A stretch of DNA of 64,000 nucleotides, taken from Candidatus Poribacteria bacterium. GTDB taxonomy: Bacteria; Poribacteria; WGA-4E; GCA-2687025. Position numbers and translations under genes: made by a program. The DNA lies in the NCBI GenBank assembly GCA_018644665.1, contig JABGQA010000062.1:1-64000 (forward strand), read 5' to 3'. Shown piece after piece: positions 46,315 to 54,414 of this stretch. The notes beneath the pieces were generated by a model. It was not told where the DNA came from and did no database searches. It saw only the letters and a list, made by a program, of their open reading frames with translations. How positions within the stretch are numbered: position 1 is the first letter of the stretch; every line of letters begins with the position of its first letter.

Positions 46315-48879
46315 TTACCAGGCGGAAGTCGCCGACTCGACCGCCAACTGCATCGCGCTTGCGGCGGCGGTGAGTTCGTCCCGGGCCTCTCGAAGCGTCG
46401 CGGCGTGTTTTCGCTGTTCCGCCATGTCGCCCAGGATCTGGCGGTACTGATCGCCCGCGTTCCCGTGGAGCGTCGGCCGCAGGAGGTCGACGATGCGCTC
46501 GTACCGTCGCGCCGTCTCGTCGATGTGCGGGCGCGACGGCGCGGCGTAAGAGTCCATCCGCGACCGCAGGTACGACGCTACTGCCGCAGCGCCGTCGGAG
46601 AAGGTGACCGCCGTGAGCCACGCGCAACCGACCGCGCTCCCCGCTTCACGCGACTGACACGGGTCGCAGAAGTGCTCGACCGTCTCCATGCGGTCCGCCC
46701 AGCGATCCATCGCCGCGAGCCCGTAGACGGCGTCGTCGTCGCACATGAACGGCTCTGCGTTGCCACGGATCTGATGCACGGCGGCGCGCAGCACGTCTAG
46801 GTCGATCTCGTGCCGCGTCCTCGACGGCTCCCCGGCGGACAGCGCCCAGATGACTCCCGACGGCCGCGCGCGATTGTCAGACGCTCCGTTGAGGCAGGCG
46901 CCCAGGAGGTCGCCGTTCGCGTCCACGTCGGTGACGATGCCGGGCCAGATCCTCGCCATGGGGTCTTCCCAGCCGCCGGACGTCAAGACGACCTCGCCCG
47001 AGTCGAGGGCGGCGCGCGTCTTGATCGCGCGGGAGCGTCGGTACGGAGCCATCGCCGCCGCGTCTTCGGGGTCGCCGGTGAAGCCCTCGTCCGCGATCTG
47101 GCGCGCGCGTAGCCCGAGGGCCTCGGCCGCGTCCTGCATGCCGTGGTCACGGGTCGCGGCGTGCCACCAGGCGGCGCACGCGTCCGCCGACGCGAGGCGA
47201 TGCGAGAACGCGTTCCCAGACAGCGCGCGAGCCGTGTCGTAGTCGACATCGCGGCCGAGCAGTCGCGCAGCCTCGACGAACGCCAGCGCGAAACTGTCCT
47301 GGCGCAGTCCATCCGCCGCCAGCGAGGCCGACGACGTGTTGACGCGGCGTGACTCCGACGCATCGAGATCGCCCACCGCGCGCATGTCCGGCACGATCGC
47401 CACGAGGCGGTTGCGGTCGTCGTCGACCGCCCACAGCGTCTCGCCGTCCCAGGCGAGCCCGCGCGTCTCCACGCCAAACGGCAGGTCCGCGAACGCCAGC
47501 AGGGCGCCGTCCTCGTCGCTCCTGATGAGCAGCTCTGCCATGCGGTCGACGTGCCAGATGCCGTCGGGCCTCCCAGCGAGGCCGCCGGGGTTCGGGCCCG
47601 CGACGCCACGCCCCTTCGCCTCGTCCGGCGCGTCCAGGTCGATCTCGAACGCGCAGCCGTAGAAGTCGTCCCCAACCCACAGCGCGTCGCCGACACGCGT
47701 CGCGGAGCCGGCCCAGCTCAGCTTCCTCAACTCCACGGCGCGACGCTCCTCGCCCGTGCTCGCGTCGAGGATCACCGCCCGCGGCGGCTCGCCCGCGACG
47801 ACCACCGCCAGGTCGCCATCCCACGCGGCGATGCCCTGCGCCTTCTCCGGCGCGTCGAACTCCGCGCGCGTCGCGGCGCCGTCAGGCGACACGGACACCA
47901 GGCGGCCGGCGTCGCTGTCTATCGTCCAGAATCGCTCGCCATCCCATGCCAAATCGCGGTAGGCGCCGTCGGGGAGGGCGACTGCCTGCGACTCCTCCCA
48001 GTCGGGCGGCAGCGGCGGTCGCTCTCGGAGCGTCTCGAACAGTCCGTAGTTCTTCAGCGCGAGGAAGACCCATCGGCTGTTCCAGTGCCACCCGCCGTCA
48101 GGACGCTGACCGCGGAGGATCATCGGCAGTTGCTTGCGCACGACCTCCTCGCCCGCGGGGGCGCCTGTGTAGGCGGCGGCGAAGATGAACGACCACGGGT
48201 CCTTGTAGCTGATCTGGCCGGCGTCGCTCATCGAGTCGCTCATCCACGCGAACGTGCGGTCGATGAAGTCGTCCATCGGAGCGATCTCGCGGCCGTCCCA
48301 GACGCAGTTGACGATGATCTCCTGCGTCCACGGGCAGCCGATGTGGTCGCCGATCATCTTCTCGGGGTGCTCGGCGAGCCAGTTCAGCGAGAGCAACGTC
48401 TCTGGCGCGTCGCGCCTTCCCGTGCGGATGAGCGCGTGTAGGGCGCGGCCGTTGAGACATCCCTCGCCCGTGTACCACTCCTCGTTCTGTTTGCCCGCGC
48501 GGTACTGCGCGAGGAGGGCGTCCGCGGCGCGCTGCGCTTGTGGGGCGTCCATGTCGAAGCCGAAGCGGTGGAGTTCGTTGATGCGCGCGCCGGTCTGCTC
48601 GGTCGTGTCGCCGAAACTCCCGTCCTCGCGTTGCTGCTCCAGGATCTTGTCGATCTCAGCTTGGAGCAGTTCCTCGTCGCGCGGGGTCGCCGTGTCGAAG
48701 ACGAACTTGCGCACGATCGCAGCCTGTAAGGTGCCGCTCTCCTCGACGAACGTCATGGGGTCGTAGCGGAAGCCGTAGCGCAGGTCGGTCGTGTCCATCG
48801 TTTCGCCCTCTGCCGTCGCGGTGGCGGCTGTCGCGCACAGCGCTAGCGTCGCTGCCCAACGTAATCCCACACGGAACAT
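46315..48879 (-). CDS. Secreted helical toroid - beta-propeller protein with extra C-terminal domain (paralogue A)
   Basis: The ATG at 48879 follows GAGGGGG by 6 bases; the product is 854 residues with a signal peptide (to TATAEG). Residues about 15-290 form an alpha/alpha toroid like prenyltransferase or squalene-cyclase repeats (QQREDGSFGDTTEQT, LSLNWLAEHPE, QRPDGGWHWNSRW). Residues about 295-530 form a propeller (DLAWDGERFWTID, GIAAWDGDLAVVV, GLAWDGETLWAVDDDRNR). The last 300 residues are found only in this paralogue and show some likeness to BtrH/C39-peptidase-like folds (SGNAFSHRLA, WPGIVTDVDANGDLLG), which I hold tentatively. It is the last of three tandem paralogues and precedes the cyclase-CHAT gene by 180 bases. 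No catalytic Asp-rich motif of real cyclases is seen. Confidence 0.75.
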   Translation of the reverse strand: MFRVGLRWAATLALCATAATATAEGETMDTTDLRYGFRYDPMTFVEESGTLQAAIVRKFVFDTATPRDEELLQAEIDKILEQQREDGSFGDTTEQTGARINELHRFGFDMDAPQAQRAADALLAQYRAGKQNEEWYTGEGCLNGRALHALIRTGRRDAPETLLSLNWLAEHPEKMIGDHIGCPWTQEIIVNCVWDGREIAPMDDFIDRTFAWMSDSMSDAGQISYKDPWSFIFAAAYTGAPAGEEVVRKQLPMILRGQRPDGGWHWNSRWVFLALKNYGLFETLRERPPLPPDWEESQAVALPDGAYRDLAWDGERFWTIDSDAGRLVSVSPDGAATRAEFDAPEKAQGIAAWDGDLAVVVAGEPPRAVILDASTGEERRAVELRKLSWAGSATRVGDALWVGDDFYGCAFEIDLDAPDEAKGRGVAGPNPGGLAGRPDGIWHVDRMAELLIRSDEDGALLAFADLPFGVETRGLAWDGETLWAVDDDRNRLVAIVPDMRAVGDLDASESRRVNTSSASLAADGLRQDSFALAFVEAARLLGRDVDYDTARALSGNAFSHRLASADACAAWWHAATRDHGMQDAAEALGLRARQIADEGFTGDPEDAAAMAPYRRSRAIKTRAALDSGEVVLTSGGWEDPMARIWPGIVTDVDANGDLLGACLNGASDNRARPSGVIWALSAGEPSRTRHEIDLDVLRAAVHQIRGNAEPFMCDDDAVYGLAAMDRWADRMETVEHFCDPCQSREAGSAVGCAWLTAVTFSDGAAAVASYLRSRMDSYAAPSRPHIDETARRYERIVDLLRPTLHGNAGDQYRQILGDMAEQRKHAATLREARDELTAAASAMQLAVESATSAW

Positions 48880-48907
48880 GGCTCGCCCCCTCAACGCAGG
48901 CGTGTGT

Positions 48908-50389
48908 TCAGTCCGCCTCGACGCGTTCTATTGCGCAGATGCGCCCCTCACCGGAGTCAATGGCCCAGAGACGCTCGCCGTCCCAGGCGATGCCGCCGAC
49001 GTTCCCGTCGAACGGCTTGCCCGCCCACTCGATCAGCCCACCGGCGAGGTCGCTCTTGATGAGGAGCGGTGACCAGTAGTCGGCGTGCCAGACGCCGTCG
49101 TCCGTCGCGGCGAGGTAGCCGGGGCCGCCTCCCGCCAACCCACGCATCGTCTTCTCATCCGGGTTTGCGGGATCGACCACCGCGACGCAGCCGTTAAAGG
49201 TATCCGCGACGAAGAAGTGACCGTCCACAGCGGCCACGGAGCCGATCCAGTCGACGTGCGGCGTCGGAATGTCCTGCACGATCTCGCCCGAGTCGGCGTT
49301 GAGGATGACGACGTGGCTGGTCTCCCCGCGCGCCGTGACGACGAGATTCCCGTCCTTGTACGCAAGCCCGTGCGCCTCCTCCCGCAACGCCACGGATCGA
49401 AGGACATTGCCGGTGACGGCGTCGATGCGCACGACGCGGCTCCCCTTGGGATCGCGCGTCCAGAACGCCTCGCCGTCCCATGCCAGGCCCTGTGCGGAGC
49501 CCTCGGGCAACGGGACGGACTCCGTGACGCGCCAGTCCGGCGGCAGCGGAGGCGCCGCGCGAAGCGCGTCCAGCAGGTCGTATCGCACGAGCGCGCGGAA
49601 CACGGACAGGCTGTGATGACCCCACCCACCGTCCGACTGCTGGCCCCGCAGAATGAGCGGAAGCAGCTTCACGACGATCTCCCGACCGACCGGGTGATCC
49701 ACGTAGCCCGCAGCGCTCACGAAGCCCCACGGGTCCTTGTAGGTGATCTGTCCGGCGTCGTTCATCGAGTCGCGCAGCCAACTCAGCGCATGCGTAAGCG
49801 TGTCGTCCACATCCTCGACGTCACGACCGTCCCACACAGCATGGATGAACACCTCAGGCGTCCACGGGCAGCCCGCGTTGGGCCCGACCCATGCGTCGGG
49901 ATGCGCGGCCAGCCACCTCAACGACAGAGCTACCTCGGGCGCCTCCGCCATGCCGCCCAAGAGGAGGGCGTTCAGCGGGTAGATGTTCAACGCGCCGTCC
50001 TTCTCGTACCACTCGTCCGCGTTCTTGCCCACGCGGTACTGATCCATCATCGCCGCGAGGCCGTCGCGGATCGCAGGTGAGTCGGCGCCGTGCCCGAGGC
50101 GCAAAAGCTCCAGCAGCGAGCTGCCCGTGTCCTTGGACGTGTCCGCGAACGTCCCATCCTCGCGGCGGCTCTCCATCGCCTTCGCGATCGCGGCGTCGAT
50201 GACCGCGCGGTCGCCCTCGCGGGGGGCGTCGAAGACGACCTTCCGCACGCGGGCGGCTTGTAGCGACTCGTTCTCCTCGACGAAACGCATGGGGTCGTAT
50301 CGGAAGCCGTGGGTCATGGAGCCGTCCTCCACCGTCGGCGCCGAGTGCGCCGCGATCGCGATGCCGAGGGCTATCAGCGTCGTCCTCAT
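48908..50389 (-). CDS. Secreted helical toroid - beta-propeller protein (paralogue B)
   Basis: The 493-residue protein starts at ATG 50389 (GGGAGC upstream) with a short signal peptide (LIALGIAIAAHSA). The toroid spans about residues 25-270 (HGFRYDPMRFVEENESLQ, SRREDGTFADTSKDTG, LRGQQSDGGWGHH). The propeller spans 280-490 (GLAWDGEAFWTRDPKG, EEAHGLAYKDGNLVV, GIAWDGERLWAIDSGEGR). It lacks the C-terminal domain of paralogue A. It sits 19 bases after paralogue C and 28 bases before paralogue A, so the three are almost certainly one operon. Function is unknown; the toroid may bind lipids or peptides and the propeller partners. Confidence 0.75.
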   Translation of the reverse strand: MRTTLIALGIAIAAHSAPTVEDGSMTHGFRYDPMRFVEENESLQAARVRKVVFDAPREGDRAVIDAAIAKAMESRREDGTFADTSKDTGSSLLELLRLGHGADSPAIRDGLAAMMDQYRVGKNADEWYEKDGALNIYPLNALLLGGMAEAPEVALSLRWLAAHPDAWVGPNAGCPWTPEVFIHAVWDGRDVEDVDDTLTHALSWLRDSMNDAGQITYKDPWGFVSAAGYVDHPVGREIVVKLLPLILRGQQSDGGWGHHSLSVFRALVRYDLLDALRAAPPLPPDWRVTESVPLPEGSAQGLAWDGEAFWTRDPKGSRVVRIDAVTGNVLRSVALREEAHGLAYKDGNLVVTARGETSHVVILNADSGEIVQDIPTPHVDWIGSVAAVDGHFFVADTFNGCVAVVDPANPDEKTMRGLAGGGPGYLAATDDGVWHADYWSPLLIKSDLAGGLIEWAGKPFDGNVGGIAWDGERLWAIDSGEGRICAIERVEAD

Positions 50390-50408
50390 GTCGCTGCTCC
50401 CATCGTCG

Positions 50409-51872
50409 TCAGGCGGCGCGGCGTATCTGGCAGAGACGCCTTTGGGATCCGTCGAGCGCCCACAGGGCGTTGCCGTCGTGCGCGAGTCCCTTCACGGCGC
50501 CATCGAACGGGATCTCCGCCCAGTCGGTGAGTTCGCCCACGCGGTCGCATTCGACCATGACCTTCGCGAAGCTGTCGGTGTGCCACACCGTGTCGCCCGT
50601 GGACGCCATGTAGCCGGCGCAGGTGCCCGGCCATTGCACGTGCGTGATCTCCTCGGGGCGCGCTGGGTCGAGGAGCTTGGCGCCGAAGGCGAAGCCGTCG
50701 CCTATCCACAGGCGGCCGCCGAGTTCCGCCAGCCCGATCGCCATGTCCACCTTGTCCAGCGCGACCTCTCGGCGCACGGCGCCGGTGTCTGGGTCTATCA
50801 GGAACAGGTTCTTGTTCGGTTCCCACGGACCGCCCTGACACACCGCGAGCAGTCCATCGTGCCAGGCGATCCCATACACCTTGTCCACAGGTAGCGGGAT
50901 GCGTCGCGTCACGGCGCCGTCGTCAGAGGACATGCCGACGACCTCGTTTGCCTTCGTGTCGTGCGCCCACATGTGGCCGTCGTGCCACGTCATGTGCCCG
51001 AACTCTCCCGACGGGGCGGGGACGGAGCGCTCGACGGTCCAGTCGTCCGGCAGCGGGGGAAGGTCACGCATGCGATCCAAGAGACCGTGCGTCGTCAGCA
51101 TCCGAATCACATCGACGGTGTTGTCGCCCCACCCGCCGTCGGGGCGCTGCGTGCGGAGGACCAGCGGTAGCATCCGACGCGCCTGGTTCGCTCCGAGCGG
51201 ATGGTCCACGACGCCCGCGGTCTTCACGTGGCCCCACGGGTCCATGTAGCCCACGAGCCCGGCGTCATCCATGTGGCGCGCGAACCAACGCAGGCTGAGC
51301 AAGACCGTCGCCTCGACGTCCTCCACGTGGCGGGCGTTCCATAGGGTCTGCGTGTACCAGTTCGGCCCCCACGGGCAGCCCGTGGTCCTGAGCCATGTCT
51401 CGACGTGGCCCGCCATGTGCCGCAGCGACGGCCGCAACTCCGGCACGGAGTGTCTTCCGCCGAGAGTGAGGGCGTCGATGGCTTCGTTGGCCAGCGATCC
51501 CTCGCGGCCGTGGGCGTGGACGGGATCCTTGAGGTTGTCGCCGTCTGCGGGATCGGGCGTCCCCTCGGCACGGTGCTGTCGCGGCAGCGCGTCCAGGCCT
51601 TGGACGACCTCGGGCATGTCGGGCGCACACCCGAGTTCGAAGAGGCGGCAGAGCGCCTTCGCGGTGTCGCTCGGGCTCTCGCCGAAGGCGCCGTCGGGCG
51701 CCTGCTTGGCGATCACCTCAGACACCTCATGAGCGATCGCCGACGCGTCGCCCGCGCCTGGGGGCACGCCGAGGAGCCTGCGCGCCAGGGCGGCCTGGAG
51801 CGTTCCCTCCTCATGGACGTATCGCATCGGGTCGCGTCGAGGGCCGTACTGAAGGTCGGGCAGGTCGGTCAT
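50409..51872 (-). CDS. Cytoplasmic helical toroid - beta-propeller protein (paralogue C)
   Basis: The ATG at 51872 follows GGGAG by 8 bases; a longer frame upstream has no ribosome site. The 487-residue product has no signal peptide, unlike paralogues A and B. The toroid (about 8-280) has LQYGPRRDPMRYVHEEGTLQ, KQAPDGAFGESPSDT and LRTQRPDGGWGDN; the propeller (about 285-485) has MTWHDGHMWAHDTKAN, GIAWHDGLLAVCQGG and GLAHDGNALWALDGSQRR. The shared N-terminal DPMxxVxExxxLQAA block shows that the three genes arose by duplication. It is the first gene of the set and follows a palindrome at 51912. Location difference among paralogues suggests parts of one sensing pathway; this is inference. Confidence 0.75.
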   Translation of the reverse strand: MTDLPDLQYGPRRDPMRYVHEEGTLQAALARRLLGVPPGAGDASAIAHEVSEVIAKQAPDGAFGESPSDTAKALCRLFELGCAPDMPEVVQGLDALPRQHRAEGTPDPADGDNLKDPVHAHGREGSLANEAIDALTLGGRHSVPELRPSLRHMAGHVETWLRTTGCPWGPNWYTQTLWNARHVEDVEATVLLSLRWFARHMDDAGLVGYMDPWGHVKTAGVVDHPLGANQARRMLPLVLRTQRPDGGWGDNTVDVIRMLTTHGLLDRMRDLPPLPDDWTVERSVPAPSGEFGHMTWHDGHMWAHDTKANEVVGMSSDDGAVTRRIPLPVDKVYGIAWHDGLLAVCQGGPWEPNKNLFLIDPDTGAVRREVALDKVDMAIGLAELGGRLWIGDGFAFGAKLLDPARPEEITHVQWPGTCAGYMASTGDTVWHTDSFAKVMVECDRVGELTDWAEIPFDGAVKGLAHDGNALWALDGSQRRLCQIRRAA

Positions 51873-51911
51873 GTTCGCTCTCCCTCGGGTCGCCTCGGGT
51901 GGGAGCGGGTA

Positions 51912-51928
51912 TTGATACCCAGTATCAA
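51912..51928. promoter_or_regulatory. Palindromic operator-like site upstream of the toroid operon
   Basis: TTGATAC (51912-51918) and GTATCAA (51922-51928) form a perfect inverted repeat around CCA, 40 bases upstream of the ATG at 51872. Position and symmetry suit a repressor or activator site for the three-gene operon. No matching sequence lies upstream of the cyclase-CHAT gene. Confidence 0.6.
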
Positions 51929-52123
51929 GTGCAATTCCGGGCGCTCCTACCGTGCGCATTCGGCATGCCACTGGGTACGACTACGCACGGTGGTCAACAT
52001 GGTTGCGGTCTACGGGCGGCGAACCCGCAACGGAGAAGACCCCGGCAGAGCATAGGAAAGGTCTCCTGGCCGAGGCCGGGAGACCTGGATTGGCCGCTTC
52101 GTGGGAGTGGCGCCCGTTGCTCA

Positions 52124-54280
52124 CTACGCGTGCTGGAGGGCCAACCCCTCCTGGTTCGCGATCTCCACAATGCGCTGAGCCAACTCCCGATACGCGCCCT
52201 CGGACGCGATGATGGTCCCCGCATCGATCTTGAACAGGTTGACGTTGTTCGTCCCAAGTTGCCCGGAAGCCAGGCCGGACAGGTTGAAGATCTCCCCGAA
52301 GCGCAGGTCGCCTTCCGACGTGCTGATGGGGATGTCCGCCAGGCTGAACCCGTGCGTCCCTGACGCCGCGACAAGCTGCCGCGCGACGGCCGCGACGGCC
52401 GACCACGGGATCTCGTCCTGCTCGGGGATCAGGCCGACGCCGCCTGTGCGCGACTCGAGGAGCGTCTCCTGCACGTTCACGGCCGTCGCGTTGGCGAGCG
52501 CCTGGGCGATCGATCGCACGCCCGACGGGAGCCCGCCGTCGACGGACTTCGTGTTGGCTCCCGGGCCGGGGGCAGCGTCACGCCGTCTCGCGACCACGGA
52601 CTGCGCGGCGACGTTCGGTCCCGACTGCGCGAACACCTGTCTATAGAGGTCGAGTTCGTCCTGAGTGATGTCGGAAAACGTCTCCCGAGCCAACGCCTCC
52701 GCGTTCGTGATGGTCTGTAGCACGCCGTCGCTCGTCTGCAATACGCGCAGCGCGCCGTTCGCAACATCACGCCAGAACACGGGCACGCCGATGTCCGACG
52801 GGCTGAGCTGGTTCTCCTGCATCAGGCGGAGGGCGATGTCCGTCGGCTGGATTTGGTGCGCGGAGCCCTCGTGGAAGATGCGCCGCGCCGTCTCGACGTG
52901 CGCCGTGAGATCACCGTTGCGCGTCGCGCCGGCCGCGAACGAGACGCTGAGCGCGTATCGCCACGAGGAGCGCTTGTGCGCGAGCACCAACACGCGCATC
53001 GTCCGCGCGGATGCTGCCGAGATCTGCTCGCCCGTCGGATTGAACCGCCGCTGCACGTCCTGCGGGAGAGACTGCCAGGTAAGCGTCTTGCCGGACGCGC
53101 GCCAGTCGTTGCCCTCGTGCGCCAGCGCGACTCCGGCCAGCGCGAACCACGCCGCCAGGCCGAGCACCGCCCCTCCAGGTAGCGCGGCAGCGGGAGGCAA
53201 GGACGGCGTCCCACCGGATCCCGGAGGCAGCGACGACCCTCCCGGATTCGACCCGACGCTCCCACCCAACGAGCCGATGCTGCTCCCCAGTTGTCCGAGG
53301 CGCGCGCTGACAGGTTCGAAGAAGCCGTCAAGGAAGCTCGCGAAGGAGTCACTCACCGCGCCACGCCACGCCTGTTTGAACTTGTCGGTGGCGCCGCCCG
53401 CGGCGCTCCACGCGTCGCCGAAGCTCTGGCCCGCCACCAGAGTGTCCGCGAAGAAGTCGCCGAATATCTCCGGGGCGTCCTTGCCGACGACGCGCGTCAT
53501 GGAGCCCAAGAGGCCCGACTCGGGATCGCGCAGCCAGCGGGAGACGTCCATCGCGTTGACGCGGAGGTCGTCGAAGAGCGTCGGCTTGGTCAGCGCGTCG
53601 CTGCCGCCCGCGGTCGCGACATCGTCCAGCGCCGCGCCCACATCCAGGGCCGACGCGACCACGCTGTCGTCGTTCTCGACGAGGTCGCGTCGCGCGGATC
53701 GCCGCAGCGTATCGAACGCGCCCTCGACGCGCGCAAGGTCGCCTGGGATGTCCGTCCCGAACGTCTCCCGCATGGCGAACACGGGGCCGCCGTCGCGCCG
53801 AAGGTCCGCGACCATGTCCTCCATGCTGTCGACCGGTCTGTGCCGTATGGCGTCGGAAAGCGGATCGAGGGTCGGCGCGAGGGTATCGGAGAACAGGCCG
53901 CGGAAGCTCGTCTCGAGCGCTGGCCCGACCGCGCCGTGGTCAAGGGTGTCGCCAAGGTCGCGAAGCGCGGCGCCGACGCCAGGGTCGATGCTGTCCTGGA
54001 CCTCCTTGACCGGGTCGATCATCCGGCGCCGCACGTCGCGTCCGAAGCGGTCCATCGCGTCCGTCACGGACGACCCGTCCATGCCCGCGAGCCGTTCGGT
54101 CAACGCCGCTTCGGACAGCGTTCCGAACGCGCCGTCGAGATCGAGGCCGTCGGCGGCTCCCTGTATGTCGCGGAACACCGTCTCGGCCGCGGTCTTCGAG
54201 CGATCGAGGGTGTCCGTGAAGGTCTGCGTGTGCAGTTGCAGTTCGACGAAGAGGCTACCGAGACTGAGCGCGTTCGACAC
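52124..54280 (-). CDS. Putative phage-type tape measure protein
   Basis: The GTG at 54280 has an excellent ribosome site (GGGAGGA, 8 bases upstream); an upstream frame would add an Arg/Gly-rich leader. The 718-residue protein has a helical N-terminus of tape-measure style (LGSLFVELQLHTQTFTDTL, DRSKTAAETVFRDIQGAADG). A long helical middle ends in a segment like lambda-type tape measure C-termini (FADTLVAGQSFGDAW, DSFASFLDGFFEPVSARLGQL). A Gly/Pro/Ser linker and one hydrophobic segment (LPGGAVLGLAAWFALAGVALA) follow, then 330 residues of unknown type. It lies about 18 kb from, and opposite to, the tail tube/chaperone genes at 32.5-33.9 kb. An alternative is a large membrane-associated secreted protein. 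Confidence 0.5.
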   Translation of the reverse strand: MSNALSLGSLFVELQLHTQTFTDTLDRSKTAAETVFRDIQGAADGLDLDGAFGTLSEAALTERLAGMDGSSVTDAMDRFGRDVRRRMIDPVKEVQDSIDPGVGAALRDLGDTLDHGAVGPALETSFRGLFSDTLAPTLDPLSDAIRHRPVDSMEDMVADLRRDGGPVFAMRETFGTDIPGDLARVEGAFDTLRRSARRDLVENDDSVVASALDVGAALDDVATAGGSDALTKPTLFDDLRVNAMDVSRWLRDPESGLLGSMTRVVGKDAPEIFGDFFADTLVAGQSFGDAWSAAGGATDKFKQAWRGAVSDSFASFLDGFFEPVSARLGQLGSSIGSLGGSVGSNPGGSSLPPGSGGTPSLPPAAALPGGAVLGLAAWFALAGVALAHEGNDWRASGKTLTWQSLPQDVQRRFNPTGEQISAASARTMRVLVLAHKRSSWRYALSVSFAAGATRNGDLTAHVETARRIFHEGSAHQIQPTDIALRLMQENQLSPSDIGVPVFWRDVANGALRVLQTSDGVLQTITNAEALARETFSDITQDELDLYRQVFAQSGPNVAAQSVVARRRDAAPGPGANTKSVDGGLPSGVRSIAQALANATAVNVQETLLESRTGGVGLIPEQDEIPWSAVAAVARQLVAASGTHGFSLADIPISTSEGDLRFGEIFNLSGLASGQLGTNNVNLFKIDAGTIIASEGAYRELAQRIVEIANQEGLALQHA

Positions 54281-54414
54281 GATTCCCGTCCTCCCTCGGC
54301 CGTCGCGCGTGAGGTCGCGCGCCATGCCGCGTGGGCACGGTAGCCTGGAGGGGCGCGGTCGGATCAAACCGAATGCGCGGCTGCCGTCGAGCGTGCCTTG
54401 AGGAGGCAGGCCCC

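Noticed and set aside
41299..51872. Gasdermin or other pore-forming partner of the CHAT protease
   Set aside because: No small protein with a gasdermin-like pattern lies next to the CHAT gene; the neighbours are toroid-propeller proteins and a methyltransferase remnant.
52665..54401. 578-residue plus-strand frame antisense to the tape measure-like gene
   Set aside because: Ser/Arg/Pro-rich with no motif; the opposite strand has a strong ribosome site and protein-like composition.
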